Positions 27,974 to 37,390 of a stretch of DNA of 64,000 bases are shown here, one piece after another. The number at the start of each line of letters is the position of its first letter. Positions within the stretch are counted from its first letter, which is position 1. The translations under genes were made by a program, and so were the position numbers. The notes below the pieces were generated by a model. It did not search any database. It was not told where the DNA came from and worked only from the letters and a program-made list of their open reading frames with translations. The stretch is from positions 1 to 64,000 of the forward strand of contig MKZN01000007.1 of the NCBI GenBank assembly GCA_001938995.1. Direction: 5' to 3'. The DNA comes from Bacillus pumilus. GTDB lineage: Bacteria > Bacillota > Bacilli > Bacillales > Bacillaceae.

Positions 27974-28021
27974 AAAAAGCTTCCATACTAGAGGTGAGAG
28001 AATCTAGCATGGAGGCTTTTT
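27974..28021 (+). terminator. Hairpin after motI that contains the ypfB Shine-Dalgarno
   Basis: AAAAAGCTTCCAT (27974-27986) pairs with ATGGAGGCTTTTT (28009-28021), and CTAGA with TCTAG extends the stem inward with one mismatch. The T run makes it terminator-like, while its 3' arm carries the GGAGG used by ypfB. Confidence 0.75.
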
Positions 28022-28023
28022 AT

Positions 28024-28209
28024 ATGAAAACAATAGAGCGATGGCTATTCAAAGCAGTGTTCATTCAGCTTGTACTGTTACTAGCTGTTCAAATCACACT
28101 CCATTTGACGAAAGGGGAATTATTTTTGTCTAAAGTGGTGCAATATGAGGGTGTGAATAACATGAGCATTGAAGAATGGATTGAGACGTTTAAGCAAAAC
28201 GATCGATAG
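28024..28209 (+). CDS. ypfB: YpfB family small membrane protein
   Basis: 61-residue protein with one membrane segment (~9-28, [18 protein letters not shown]) and a short C-terminal tail ([14 protein letters not shown]). Function unknown; it is conserved at this spot in Bacillus (DUF5359-like). The ATG at 28024 follows GGAGG at 28011-28015, which lies in the 3' arm of a hairpin, so its translation may depend on where transcription starts. Confidence 0.78.
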   Translation: MKTIERWLFKAVFIQLVLLLAVQITLHLTKGELFLSKVVQYEGVNNMSIEEWIETFKQNDR

Positions 28210-28236
28210 AAAATTCCCCCGTTTTAACGGTGATCG

Positions 28237-28245
28237 TGTTACAAT
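28237..28245 (+). promoter_or_regulatory. Extended -10 promoter of cmk
   Basis: TGTTACAAT at 28237-28245 has the TGn extension; no clear -35. It lies 33 bases before the cmk start. Confidence 0.45.
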
Positions 28246-28277
28246 TCATAAGGGAGATTCAATCAAGGAGAGGTATT

Positions 28278-28955
28278 ATGAAAAAGAAATTATCTATTGC
28301 AATTGATGGTCCTGCAGCAGCAGGAAAAAGCACTGTGGCAAAAATTGTCGCATCGAAAAAATCATATATTTACATCGATACAGGTGCCATGTACCGCGCC
28401 ATAACACTTGCGGCACTTAATCATGGTGTGAGCCTAGAAGATGAACAAGCTCTTGATGCTTTGCTTAAAAAGACTGCCATTGAACTTGTTTCAACAGACG
28501 AAGGCCAAAAAGTGCATCTAGATCATATCGATGTCACAGAGGACATTCGTACAGATCGCGTTAGTAACCAAGTTTCCGTTGTAGCGAAACACAGAGCTGT
28601 TCGCGAAGAAATGGTACGCCGTCAGCAGGAACTGGGCAAACGAGGCGGAGTTGTCATGGATGGACGAGACATCGGTACTCACGTTTTACCAGAAGCTGAA
28701 GTGAAGATTTTCTTGCTTGCATCAGTGGAAGAAAGAGCAAAACGCCGATTTGAAGAGAATCAGAAAAAAGGGTATGACGTCAATTACCAGCAGTTGATCG
28801 AAGAGATTGCAAGACGTGACAAACTTGATTCTGAGCGAGAGGTATCCCCGCTTAAAAAGGCTGATGATGCCATTGAGATTGACACAACCTCTCTCACCAT
28901 CCAAGAAGTAGCAGGTAAAATTTTGGATGCAACAGACCGCGTAGAAAAACAGTGA
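28278..28955 (+). CDS. cmk: Cytidylate kinase
   Basis: Phosphorylates CMP and dCMP with ATP. It has the P-loop [11 protein letters not shown] (residues ~8-18), the substrate segment [10 protein letters not shown] and [10 protein letters not shown]. 225 residues from the ATG at 28278, which follows AAGGAGAGG; the frame is open upstream but without a ribosome site. The usual Bacillus neighbour ypfD follows. Confidence 0.95.
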   Translation: MKKKLSIAIDGPAAAGKSTVAKIVASKKSYIYIDTGAMYRAITLAALNHGVSLEDEQALDALLKKTAIELVSTDEGQKVHLDHIDVTEDIRTDRVSNQVSVVAKHRAVREEMVRRQQELGKRGGVVMDGRDIGTHVLPEAEVKIFLLASVEERAKRRFEENQKKGYDVNYQQLIEEIARRDKLDSEREVSPLKKADDAIEIDTTSLTIQEVAGKILDATDRVEKQ

Positions 28956-29079
28956 GAAATTTTAGAAAACTTTAAGAAGTTAGAGGTTTATCTCTTGACA
29001 AACAAGGCCTTTTATTAGAAGTTTATACTAATACTATTTTTATTGATCATTCAAGCAATTATGTTGATTTGAATGTTTC

Positions 29080-29138
29080 TATAATACATATTCGGCTGGT
29101 AATCATCATGCTTAAGACATATAATCACCAGTCGTTTT
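29080..29138 (+). promoter_or_regulatory. Possible promoter and 5' stem-loop of ypfD
   Basis: TATAAT at 29080-29085 is followed at 29093-29134 by an imperfect stem (CGGCTGGT pairing with ACCAGTCG, plus inner pairs) and TTTT, so the transcript would begin almost at the stem. A TTGACA at 28995 and TATACT at 29024 are 23 bases apart, too far for a normal promoter. Confidence 0.4.
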
Positions 29139-29177
29139 AACTAAGCTGTGTAGGTTTGGACCAAGGAGGTTATCGAA

Positions 29178-30329
29178 ATGACAGATGAAATGAATCAAAT
29201 CGATGTTCAGGTACCAGAGGTTGGGGATGTAGTGAAAGGGATTGTTTCAAAAGTTGAGGACAAGCATGTGAATGTGGATATCGTCAATGTGAAACAGCCT
29301 GGGATCATCCCAATCAGTGAATTATCAAGTCTTCACGTTGAAAAAGCATCAGATGTCGTGAAAGATGGCGACGAGTTAGAGCTTAAAGTAACAAAGGTCG
29401 AAGACGATGCTTTGATTTTATCGAAACGTGCTGTTGATGCAGACCACGCTTGGGAAGACCTAGAGAAAAAGTTTGAAACAAAAGAAGTATTTGAAGCTGA
29501 AGTAAAAGACGTTGTCAAAGGTGGTCTAGTCGTTGACATTGGAGTGCGTGGATTTATTCCAGCATCTCTTGTTGAAGCGCACTTTGTAGAAGATTTTACA
29601 GACTATAAAGGGAAAACACTCTCACTTATTGTAGTTGAGCTTGACCGCGAAAAAAATCGTGTGATCCTTTCACACCGTGCAGTAGTGGAGCAAGAGCAAT
29701 TAGACAAAAAGCAAGACTTCTTGCAAAAGCTTGAAGTAGGAAGTGTCATTGATGGAAAAGTACAGCGTTTGACTGATTTTGGTGCTTTTGTTGATATTGG
29801 CGGCATTGATGGATTAGTTCACATTTCTCAACTATCCCATGCACACGTTGAAAAGCCATCTGACGTTGTAGAAGAAGGACAGGAAGTGAAGGTAAAAGTA
29901 CTTGCTGTTGATCGTGATAACGAACGCATCTCATTATCTATTAAAGAAACATTACCAGGACCTTGGAGCCAAATTGGTGAAAAAGTCAAACAAGGTGATG
30001 TACTTGAAGGAACTGTTCAGCGACTTGTGAGCTTTGGTGCATTTGTTGAAATTCTACCAGGTGTAGAAGGACTTGTGCATATTTCTCAAATTTCACATAA
30101 GCATATCGGAACACCTCACGAAGTCCTTGAAGAAGGGCAAACAGTGAAAGTGAAAGTGCTTGATGTCAATGAAGAGGAAGAACGCATTTCATTAAGCATT
30201 CGTGATTTAGAAGAGAACCCTGAAAAACAAATAGAAGAGAATTATCGTCAATATCAGGCGAAAGAAGAAACCACAAGTGGATTCCAACTAGGTGACCTGA
30301 TTGGTGATAAACTCAATAAACTAAAATAA
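29178..30329 (+). CDS. ypfD: S1 RNA-binding domain protein YpfD (30S ribosomal protein S1 homologue)
   Basis: Four S1-type RNA-binding repeats fill the protein (about residues 14-84, 102-168, 187-257 and 272-342; the third and fourth begin [16 protein letters not shown] and [15 protein letters not shown]). At 383 residues it is the short Bacillus form; E. coli S1 has six repeats. In Bacillus it is dispensable and its exact ribosome role is unsettled. It starts after a strong AAGGAGGTTATC site. Confidence 0.93.
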   Translation: MTDEMNQIDVQVPEVGDVVKGIVSKVEDKHVNVDIVNVKQPGIIPISELSSLHVEKASDVVKDGDELELKVTKVEDDALILSKRAVDADHAWEDLEKKFETKEVFEAEVKDVVKGGLVVDIGVRGFIPASLVEAHFVEDFTDYKGKTLSLIVVELDREKNRVILSHRAVVEQEQLDKKQDFLQKLEVGSVIDGKVQRLTDFGAFVDIGGIDGLVHISQLSHAHVEKPSDVVEEGQEVKVKVLAVDRDNERISLSIKETLPGPWSQIGEKVKQGDVLEGTVQRLVSFGAFVEILPGVEGLVHISQISHKHIGTPHEVLEEGQTVKVKVLDVNEEEERISLSIRDLEENPEKQIEENYRQYQAKEETTSGFQLGDLIGDKLNKLK

Positions 30330-30337
30330 TTTGGTGA

Positions 30338-31399
<1,062 letters not shown>

Positions 31400-31401
31400 A
31401 A

Positions 31402-31425
31402 AGGCATGTGACAAATCACATGCCT
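31402..31425 (+). terminator. Hairpin after fni, first copy of a duplicated palindrome
   Basis: AGGCATGTGA and TCACATGCCT pair across a CAAA loop. The inner 20 bases recur exactly at 31601-31620. Without a T run this copy looks like a terminator that lost its tail. Confidence 0.6.
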
Positions 31426-31544
31426 CAGCGTGTAGACAAACCCTCACATTTGTAGTCAGACATGCGTGCTGGTGCTCACGAATGTTCAATTCGCGCCGCT
31501 CCAATGCTCGTCCTTCCTAGACTTCAAGGGTTTTAATCACGCTG
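31426..31544. repeat. 119-bp element with imperfect terminal inverted repeats
   Basis: CAGCGTGTAGACAAACCC at 31426-31443 is matched by GGGTTTTAATCACGCTG at 31528-31544 (reverse complement CAGCGTGATTAAAACCC). It has no coding capacity and is noticeably more GC-rich than the flanks. It sits between two copies of the same hairpin. The size and inverted ends suggest a small intergenic repeat of the MITE or REP kind; whether it is repeated elsewhere is not known. Confidence 0.5.
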
Positions 31545-31551
31545 AAAAAAA

Positions 31552-31589
31552 GACAAAGGACTAAAATAAAATCATTTTAGTCCTTTGTC
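31552..31589. repeat. Perfect 16-bp inverted repeat
   Basis: GACAAAGGACTAAAAT (31552-31567) and ATTTTAGTCCTTTGTC (31574-31589) around a 6-base loop. It lies between fni and ypzI, beside the 119-bp element. Confidence 0.8.
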
Positions 31590-31600
31590 AACAATCTGAA

Positions 31601-31628
31601 GCATGTGACAAATCACATGCTTTTTTTA
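31601..31628. terminator. Intrinsic terminator between fni and ypzI, second hairpin copy
   Basis: GCATGTGA and TCACATGC pair across CAAA, followed by seven T on the plus strand. It can end readthrough from fni and may also serve the convergent ypzI. Confidence 0.8.
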
Positions 31629-31757
31629 TTGATTTCTTTTTCTGGCGTGTTCTGGACCTTCTAATGCTGTTGCCCCTTTATGTTCAATCGATTGATCACG
31701 ATCAGATTCAACTCTCCTTGATGCCTTAAGGCGTTTTTCCTGTCGATCTTTACCCAT
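31626..31757 (-). CDS. ypzI: YpzI family small protein
   Basis: 43-residue, highly charged protein on the minus strand, starting MGKDRQEKRLKASRRVESDR and ending in HARKRNQ. It has an excellent AGGAGGGATGTATA site before the ATG. The sequence fits the YpzI family, small conserved Bacillus proteins of unknown function found beside yphA. No membrane segment or known motif is visible. Confidence 0.82.
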   Translation of the reverse strand: MGKDRQEKRLKASRRVESDRDQSIEHKGATALEGPEHARKRNQ

Positions 31758-31878
31758 TATACATCCCTCCTTACGAAATAGGGTGTCACCCCCGTGTTTA
31801 TTTCATTCAAGCCCAACTTCGCTTTCACACGTTTAAAAACTGGAGATTTTCCCATAATGTAATGGAGGTGATGAGGCG

Positions 31879-32481
31879 TTGGAAGCAATGTATTATTATT
31901 GGTCCATTTGGTTCATTTGGATTATTGTGACATTTATCATGGGAAAAAGCACGTGGCGTACGATACTTGCCGTTTGTGTCCTCATTCATATCATATTCAG
32001 CCATTTGATGATATCCATTTTGGACATTGGTATGAACGCAGGGTACTTGATCACATTGGTATATGCTTGTATCGCATTTGTCACATTCCGGCCTAAACAA
32101 CGAATCATGAGAATCATGCAATGTTGTTCTATGATAAGCGCGTATGCCTTTTTTATGATCTTTGCATTATATGACCCTGTTTGGTTCACGATAATAAAAG
32201 TGGATTGGGTTGTGTTTTCTTTGCTGATCCTGATGTGTCTAACATATGGTCATCAATTAACAGAACGAATGACCTTATGGATGATGTCCGTGTGTCTCGG
32301 GGAAGCCCTTTATGCGCTCGCGATTCACCGCCTTACATCATCGATTGTTGTAGGAGATCTAGGCTTCCTTTCACTTACTGTTCAGGGAGCAATCTTTCTT
32401 TTAGGTGTAGATCAGCTTGAGAAGCTTATGACCACCCGTTCATCCAGAAAACCAGTAAAAGGGGCTGCAAAATCAACATGA
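31879..32481 (+). CDS. yphA: YphA family membrane protein (TTG start)
   Basis: About 200 residues with some six hydrophobic segments through most of its length and a basic C-terminal tail (RSSRKPVKGAAKS). It belongs to the conserved Bacillus YphA family; the family and its neighbour are linked to spore formation in B. subtilis, but the biochemical role is unknown. TTG at 31879 follows GGAGGTGATGAG with good spacing. Overlaps yphB by 4 bases (ATGA). Confidence 0.85.
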   Translation: MEAMYYYWSIWFIWIIVTFIMGKSTWRTILAVCVLIHIIFSHLMISILDIGMNAGYLITLVYACIAFVTFRPKQRIMRIMQCCSMISAYAFFMIFALYDPVWFTIIKVDWVVFSLLILMCLTYGHQLTERMTLWMMSVCLGEALYALAIHRLTSSIVVGDLGFLSLTVQGAIFLLGVDQLEKLMTTRSSRKPVKGAAKST

Positions 32482-33362
32482 CGGATTATACGTTTCCTGT
32501 GATTTTTGGTGTCATCTTTGGGATGGCAGCAAGGCTTTATATGTTAAGAACAGATTACCGGCAATATCCTACGTATATTCATGGACAAGTGATTCATATT
32601 GCACTTGGCTTCATCGCTTCAGGACTAGGTGCAATTATTATGCCTGCACTGATTCAGGAGGAATTCACAGCGATCACATTTCTGACGCTAGCAGCCACGC
32701 AATTTCGTGATGTGCGTAATATGGAGAGAAATACTTTAACTCAAATGGATTCGAATGAGCTTGTATCAAGGGGCAGTACATATATTGAAGGAATAGCGAT
32801 CGCTTTTGAAAGTCGAAATTATATTGCCATCCTCACAGCACTTATTACAACATCAGCTTGTATTTTTTTCTCGCTTTTTATTGGAACAGTTGTTGGAATC
32901 GTATGTGTGATTATGGCGAAAATTTTAATGTCTGGAAGTCAAATGAAGGATATTGTCGATATTGAAAAAGCGGATCTGCGTTTTGATGGAGCAGGGCTCT
33001 ATGTCAATGATATTTACATGATGAATATCGGGCTTCCTGAAAAGCAAAAAATCATATTAGAGCATGGAATGGGTTTTATTTTAAAACCAAAGAATTTTAA
33101 CGCAGCCACAACGATTGCAAATCTTGGGCAGCGACAAGCCGTTTTATTTGATATGTCTAATGTGCTTGGTGTGTATCGTGATTCTGGAGAACCAGCGCTC
33201 TGTCCGCTTGCGAAACGTGATCTGAATAATGGCACACTTGGGGTGTTTATTTTACCTCAGTGGAAGCGTGAAGATTTAGCCTTTCGTGTATTAGAAGAAG
33301 TACCAATTTTAGAAAATGCCATTAGAATGCCGACAGATTTCATCAAAAAGAAAGCGAGGTAA
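32478..33362 (+). CDS. yphB: YIEGIA domain-containing membrane protein YphB
   Basis: 294-residue protein with the family-defining YIEGIA sequence (STYIEGIAIAFESRNY, residues ~96-111). Hydrophobic segments lie in the N-terminal ~150 residues (IHIALGFIASGLGAIIMPA and AILTALITTSACIFFSLF), followed by a soluble C-terminal half. It is restricted to spore formers and is associated with a small capping protein, here encoded 6 bases downstream. Role inferred to be in sporulation. Confidence 0.88.
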   Translation: MTDYTFPVIFGVIFGMAARLYMLRTDYRQYPTYIHGQVIHIALGFIASGLGAIIMPALIQEEFTAITFLTLAATQFRDVRNMERNTLTQMDSNELVSRGSTYIEGIAIAFESRNYIAILTALITTSACIFFSLFIGTVVGIVCVIMAKILMSGSQMKDIVDIEKADLRFDGAGLYVNDIYMMNIGLPEKQKIILEHGMGFILKPKNFNAATTIANLGQRQAVLFDMSNVLGVYRDSGEPALCPLAKRDLNNGTLGVFILPQWKREDLAFRVLEEVPILENAIRMPTDFIKKKAR

Positions 33363-33368
33363 TAAGAA

Positions 33369-33563
33369 ATGGCAAATACAATTGAGCAATTTATTTTGGC
33401 TGTGGCCACAACAAATAAGGAGCGAGTGATTGGAGGAACGGCGGTTTTTTTCTGTGAAAACAAGGAAGAGCTTGATATGTATGCGATGAATTTAGAGGCC
33501 ATTCTAGACGGAATTGCGCACGGCATCGGAGAAGATCTTTACTTGATTGTCAAACATTTTTAA
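33369..33563 (+). CDS. ypzH: Capping complex subunit for YIEGIA (YpzH)
   Basis: 64-residue protein, no signal peptide or membrane segment, ending GEDLYLIVKHF. It matches the short proteins that always follow YIEGIA genes and are annotated as capping complex subunits. It begins 6 bases after yphB with a GAGGTAATAAG site, so the pair is almost certainly co-translated. Function is inferred from this association. Confidence 0.83.
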   Translation: MANTIEQFILAVATTNKERVIGGTAVFFCENKEELDMYAMNLEAILDGIAHGIGEDLYLIVKHF

Positions 33564-33590
33564 GTTATTCATTGTGGTCTGATTAAAAAT

Positions 33591-33632
33591 TGATATAATA
33601 TATAAGTTGAACCCTTCATGTTTGAAGGGTTT
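33591..33632 (+). promoter_or_regulatory. Promoter and 5' hairpin of der
   Basis: TGATATAAT at 33591-33599 is an extended -10, with TTGTGG at 33572-33577 a possible -35. A hairpin (AACCCTTCA at 33610-33618 with TGAAGGGTT at 33623-33631, then TATTTC) begins within a few bases of the expected start site. It could be a weak terminator for the genes upstream or a stabilising 5' stem of the der mRNA. Confidence 0.6.
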
Positions 33633-33724
33633 ATTTCATAAAAAACTGAATGAAAATTTTAAATCCCGGTTGAAACATGATGATGAACATATTGAATCGC
33701 GGCTGGATTGAAAGGAAGGGTACT

Positions 33725-35035
33725 ATGGGTAAACCTGTCGTAGCCATTGTTGGAAGGCCCAACGTTGGAAAATCTACAATTTTTAATCGAATCGCAGGCG
33801 AAAGAATATCGATTGTAGAAGACACACCTGGTGTAACAAGAGATCGAATCTATAGCTCTGCTGAATGGTTAAATTATGACTTTAATTTAATAGATACGGG
33901 TGGAATAGATATTGGAGATGAGCCTTTTTTGGCGCAAATTCGCCATCAGGCTGAGATTGCAATGGATGAGGCGGATGTCATCATCTTTATGGTCAATGGT
34001 AGAGATGGCGTGACATCTGCAGATGAAGAAGTCGCAAAAATTTTATATCGCACGAAAAAACCAGTCGTCCTTGCTGTCAATAAATTGGACAACCCTGAAA
34101 TGAGAAGCAATGTTTATGACTTTTATGCACTTGGGTTTGGCGATCCGCATCCGATTTCGGGTACGCACGGACTAGGCTTAGGTGATTTGCTTGATGAAGT
34201 TGCAGAGCATTTTAAAAACTTGCCAGATACGCAGTATGATGAAGAAGTGGTGCAATTTTGCTTAATTGGTCGTCCGAATGTAGGGAAATCCTCTTTGGTC
34301 AATGCCATGCTCGGAGAAGAGCGTGTCATTGTAAGCAACATCGCGGGTACCACAAGAGATGCTGTAGATACAATGTTTACGTATAATCAGCGTGACTTTG
34401 TCATTGTGGATACAGCAGGTATGAGGAAAAAAGGAAAAGTGTATGAAACAACAGAGAAGTACAGTGTACTCCGTGCGTTAAAAGCCATTGATCGTTCTGA
34501 TGTAGTCGCTGTTGTACTTGACGGTGAAGAGGGCATCATTGAGCAGGATAAACGTATTGCAGGCTATGCACATGAAGCTGGCAAAGCTGTTGTGATAATT
34601 GTGAACAAATGGGACGCTGTAGAAAAAGACGAACGCACCATGAAAGAATTTGAGCATAACATTCGTGAGCATTTTCAATTCCTTGACTATGCACCCGTCT
34701 TATTCATGTCTGCACTAACGAAAAAGAGAATCCATACATTAATGCCGTCAATCGTGACAGCAAGTGAAAATCATGAGATGCGTGTTCAAACGAATATTCT
34801 CAACGATATTATCATGGACGCAGTCGCGATGAATCCAACACCGACGCACAATGGACAGCGCCTGAGAATTTACTATGCGACACAGGTGGCCATTAAGCCG
34901 CCGTCCTTTGTTGTGTTTGTCAATGATCCAGAGTTGATGCACTTTTCGTATGAGCGTTTCCTAGAAAACCGTATCCGAGATGCTTTTGGTTTTGAGGGAA
35001 CACCAATTAAAATATTTGCGAGAGCGAGAAAATAA
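33725..35035 (+). CDS. der: Ribosome biogenesis GTPase Der (EngA)
   Basis: Essential GTPase for 50S subunit assembly with two tandem G domains: each has GRPNVGKS (residues 9-16 and a second near 182), DT-GG/DTAG switch motifs and NKLD/NKWD guanine-recognition motifs, followed by a C-terminal KH-like domain (~350-436). The ATG at 33725 follows GGAAGGGTACT and gives 436 residues, exactly the B. subtilis length; methionines up to 33677 lack a site. Operon with gpsA, as in B. subtilis. Confidence 0.96.
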   Translation: MGKPVVAIVGRPNVGKSTIFNRIAGERISIVEDTPGVTRDRIYSSAEWLNYDFNLIDTGGIDIGDEPFLAQIRHQAEIAMDEADVIIFMVNGRDGVTSADEEVAKILYRTKKPVVLAVNKLDNPEMRSNVYDFYALGFGDPHPISGTHGLGLGDLLDEVAEHFKNLPDTQYDEEVVQFCLIGRPNVGKSSLVNAMLGEERVIVSNIAGTTRDAVDTMFTYNQRDFVIVDTAGMRKKGKVYETTEKYSVLRALKAIDRSDVVAVVLDGEEGIIEQDKRIAGYAHEAGKAVVIIVNKWDAVEKDERTMKEFEHNIREHFQFLDYAPVLFMSALTKKRIHTLMPSIVTASENHEMRVQTNILNDIIMDAVAMNPTPTHNGQRLRIYYATQVAIKPPSFVVFVNDPELMHFSYERFLENRIRDAFGFEGTPIKIFARARK

Positions 35036-35049
35036 AAAGGGTGAGCAGG

Positions 35050-36087
35050 ATGAAGAAAATTTCAGTACTTGGAGCAGGAAGCTGGGGAACAGCTCTTGCG
35101 CTTGTATTAGCTGATAATCATCATGATGTACACATATGGGGACATAGACAAGAACTGATTGATCAAATCAATGAAAAACATGAAAATCTTGATTACTTGC
35201 CGAATGTCACACTACCATCGTCTATTAAGGCTACAACCGATATGAAGCAGGCATTAGAAGGCACAGATGCCATTATAGTGGCTGTTCCAACAAAAGCCAT
35301 CCGTGAAGTATTGAAAAACGCAAATGAGTGGATCTCGTCTAAAGTGCCGTTTGTTCATGTGAGCAAAGGGATCGAACCAGATACGCTACTAAGAATTTCA
35401 CAAATGATTGAAGAAGAAGTTCCAACAACAATTAGAGAAGCTGTCGTCGTATTATCAGGACCAAGTCATGCAGAAGAAGTAGGATTGCGTCATCCAACAA
35501 CAGTGACCGTTTCTTCAGAAAAAGTAGAGGCCGCTCAATTTGTTCAAGATTTATTCATGAACAATCACTTTCGAGTGTACACAAACCCTGATGTCATTGG
35601 AGTAGAAATTGGCGGAGCGCTTAAAAACATCATTGCCCTTGCGGCAGGGATTACAGATGGTCTTGGTTATGGTGACAATGCCAAAGCGGCACTCATTACA
35701 AGAGGCCTGGCTGAAATCGCACGCCTTGGTACGAAAATGGGAGGGAACCCCCTTACATTTGCCGGTTTAACGGGTGTTGGAGATTTAATCGTGACATGCA
35801 CAAGTGTCCATTCTCGAAACTGGCGCTGCGGGAATTTACTTGGTAAAGGCTATAAGCTCGAAGAAGTGTTAGAAGAAATGGGAATGGTTGTTGAAGGTGT
35901 CCGCACCACAAAAGGCGCATACCAACTGTCCAAAGAATACAATGTCAGCATGCCAATCACCGAAGCCTTGTTCCATGTCCTGTTTGAAGGGAAGAAAGTG
36001 GACGATGCTGTAGAATCTTTAATGGCTCGTGTCAAAACCCATGAAATGGAAGACCTTGTGAACATGTTTGAAAATCAGACAAAATAA
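35050..36087 (+). CDS. gpsA: Glycerol-3-phosphate dehydrogenase [NAD(P)+] GpsA
   Basis: Makes sn-glycerol 3-phosphate for phospholipids from dihydroxyacetone phosphate. N-terminal Rossmann motif [10 protein letters not shown] (8-17), substrate/catalytic segment [12 protein letters not shown] with the active Lys, and GDLIVTCTS. The ATG at 35050 follows GTGAGCAGG, giving 345 residues. 14 bases downstream of der. Confidence 0.95.
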   Translation: MKKISVLGAGSWGTALALVLADNHHDVHIWGHRQELIDQINEKHENLDYLPNVTLPSSIKATTDMKQALEGTDAIIVAVPTKAIREVLKNANEWISSKVPFVHVSKGIEPDTLLRISQMIEEEVPTTIREAVVVLSGPSHAEEVGLRHPTTVTVSSEKVEAAQFVQDLFMNNHFRVYTNPDVIGVEIGGALKNIIALAAGITDGLGYGDNAKAALITRGLAEIARLGTKMGGNPLTFAGLTGVGDLIVTCTSVHSRNWRCGNLLGKGYKLEEVLEEMGMVVEGVRTTKGAYQLSKEYNVSMPITEALFHVLFEGKKVDDAVESLMARVKTHEMEDLVNMFENQTK

Positions 36088-36111
36088 TGGATAGAAGACT
36101 GAACATAGGCA

Positions 36112-36182
36112 TGTAGAGGATGCAAGATGGGGAAGACTTGCATAACATAGCAATGTAGTTTGAATAGAGCTTTGCCTCTACA
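36112..36182 (+). ncRNA. Candidate structured RNA downstream of gpsA
   Basis: A long-range stem TGTAGAGG (36112-36119) with CCTCTACA (36175-36182) encloses a perfect hairpin ATGCAAG (36120-36126) with CTTGCAT (36137-36143), whose loop is purine-rich (ATGGGGAAGA), and ~30 further bases. A strong intrinsic terminator follows 28 bases on. There is no open frame of note. It may be a 3'-derived small RNA, a leader for a short transcript, or simply a structured 3' UTR of gpsA; I do not recognise the family. Confidence 0.45.
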
Positions 36183-36209
36183 GAATGTGGAAAAATAGTC
36201 GATCTGATG

Positions 36210-36247
36210 ACTGAAGCGGAGTCCCCCTCTTTGCTTCAGTTTTTTTA
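36210..36247 (+). terminator. Intrinsic terminator after gpsA and the structured RNA
   Basis: ACTGAAGC (36210-36217) pairs with GCTTCAGT (36233-36240), with inner GGAG/CTC pairs, then seven T. Confidence 0.9.
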
Positions 36248-36279
36248 TACCCTTTTTTTGCGAATGATTGGAAAAAAGA

Positions 36280-36309
36280 TTGATATTTCACTTATTTTTG
36301 GTTTAGAAT
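36280..36309 (+). promoter_or_regulatory. SigA promoter of yphE-yphF
   Basis: TTGATA (36280-36285) and TAGAAT (36304-36309), 18 bases apart. Confidence 0.6.
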
Positions 36310-36313
36310 GAAA

Positions 36314-36327
36314 TATAAACGCTTACA
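36314..36327. promoter_or_regulatory. cre-like site at the yphE transcription start
   Basis: TATAAACGCTTACA differs from the CcpA cre consensus (TGWAARCGYTWNCA) at one position. It starts 4 bases after the -10, where CcpA binding would block transcription. Motif-based only. Confidence 0.45.
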
Positions 36328-36358
36328 ATTTGTTCGTTATTAAGGGAGGACAGGCAGA

Positions 36359-36562
36359 ATGAGTTTTGCTTTAATCAAGATGTGGTTTGCGCTTGGTTCA
36401 ATGGGGCTCATGTTTTTAGCCGTAGTAACCATTTATTTCAGTAGGTTTAAGCTGAAAAGCCGATTTCTTAAAATAACAGCCTCGACCGTCGCTTACAGCT
36501 TGATGCTCATATCAGGTATCATTGTGTTTTTAGTTGTAATTAGCGGACCTGTCAATGAATAA
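36359..36562 (+). CDS. yphE: YphE family (DUF2768) small membrane protein
   Basis: 67 residues with two hydrophobic helices (LGSMGLMFLAVVTIYF and AYSLMLISGIIVFLVVI). Function unknown; conserved beside gpsA in Bacillus. A strong AAGGGAGGACAG site precedes the ATG. Eighteen bases upstream of yphF, so likely the same transcript. Confidence 0.85.
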   Translation: MSFALIKMWFALGSMGLMFLAVVTIYFSRFKLKSRFLKITASTVAYSLMLISGIIVFLVVISGPVNE

Positions 36563-36580
36563 AGAAAAAGGAAGAATGTG

Positions 36581-37306
36581 ATGATTAAAGCAAAAGTCAG
36601 TATCATGTTGTTAACATTCATCCTACTTACAGGATGTCTTTATCCAGAGAATCGCAAAGTGGAAAACAGAGTGCCGTATGAGGAACAGCTCCAAAGTGTG
36701 CAGACAGCTATAGAAGATTTTCAAAAAGCCACAAACGGTCTTTTGCCAATTGAAACGAAAGAAGCAGATACACCAATCTTTCAGAAATATGTCATTGATT
36801 TCAAACGCTTGTCACCAAGATATCTACACGATGTACCGTCCACATCATTTGAAGGCGGGGGTGAATATATCTATGTTCTGACAGACGTCGAGAAAAAACC
36901 AACAGTGAAACTGCTAGACGTAAAAATGACGCAGACCATCAGTGAATTGCGACTGAAAATCAAAATATATCAAGATGAACATACATATCCGCCGTACGGC
37001 AAAGTCGTGTCCAAAGATTTATATACCTTAAATGAAAAAAAACTAGGGCTGAAAACACCACCAGTTGTGACGAGCCCTGTCACGGGGAACTCCCTCCCAT
37101 TACTGATTTCATCAAATGGTGAAATCTATGTTGACTATCGCAGTGATTTTGCTCATATTTTGGAAAAAATAAAACAAAAGCCGAAAACAGGCGAAAACAT
37201 TCAAGATGTATATTGGCAGGAAACCCCGTTTGTGCCTGCGTTTTCTGTACCATATACAATCAACAAAAAAGGTGAGCCTGCTTTTTTAGAAAAAAAGACG
37301 TCATAA
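36581..37306 (+). CDS. yphF: Putative lipoprotein YphF
   Basis: 241-residue lipoprotein: hydrophobic signal with lipobox LLTGC, Cys19 being the acylated residue, followed by a soluble domain with no motif I recognise. B. subtilis YphF is similar in size. ATG at 36581 has AAAAAGGAAG at good spacing; the GTG one codon upstream is an alternative. Followed by a strong terminator. Confidence 0.85.
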   Translation: MIKAKVSIMLLTFILLTGCLYPENRKVENRVPYEEQLQSVQTAIEDFQKATNGLLPIETKEADTPIFQKYVIDFKRLSPRYLHDVPSTSFEGGGEYIYVLTDVEKKPTVKLLDVKMTQTISELRLKIKIYQDEHTYPPYGKVVSKDLYTLNEKKLGLKTPPVVTSPVTGNSLPLLISSNGEIYVDYRSDFAHILEKIKQKPKTGENIQDVYWQETPFVPAFSVPYTINKKGEPAFLEKKTS

Positions 37307-37316
37307 ACAAGAATGA

Positions 37317-37357
37317 ACCTTTTTCCTCTGCATATAAATGAGGAGAAAGGTTTTTTT
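37317..37357 (+). terminator. Intrinsic terminator after yphF
   Basis: AACCTTTTTCCTC (37317-37329) pairs with GAGGAGAAAGGTT (37340-37352) with one mismatch, followed by T. Confidence 0.88.
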
Positions 37358-37390
37358 ATGGCTAAACATACTCTCAAAACAAAAAAGGTG

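Noticed and set aside
28995-29029. TTGACA and TATACT upstream of ypfD as a normal SigA promoter
   Set aside because: The elements are 23 bases apart, outside the usual 16-18 base range.
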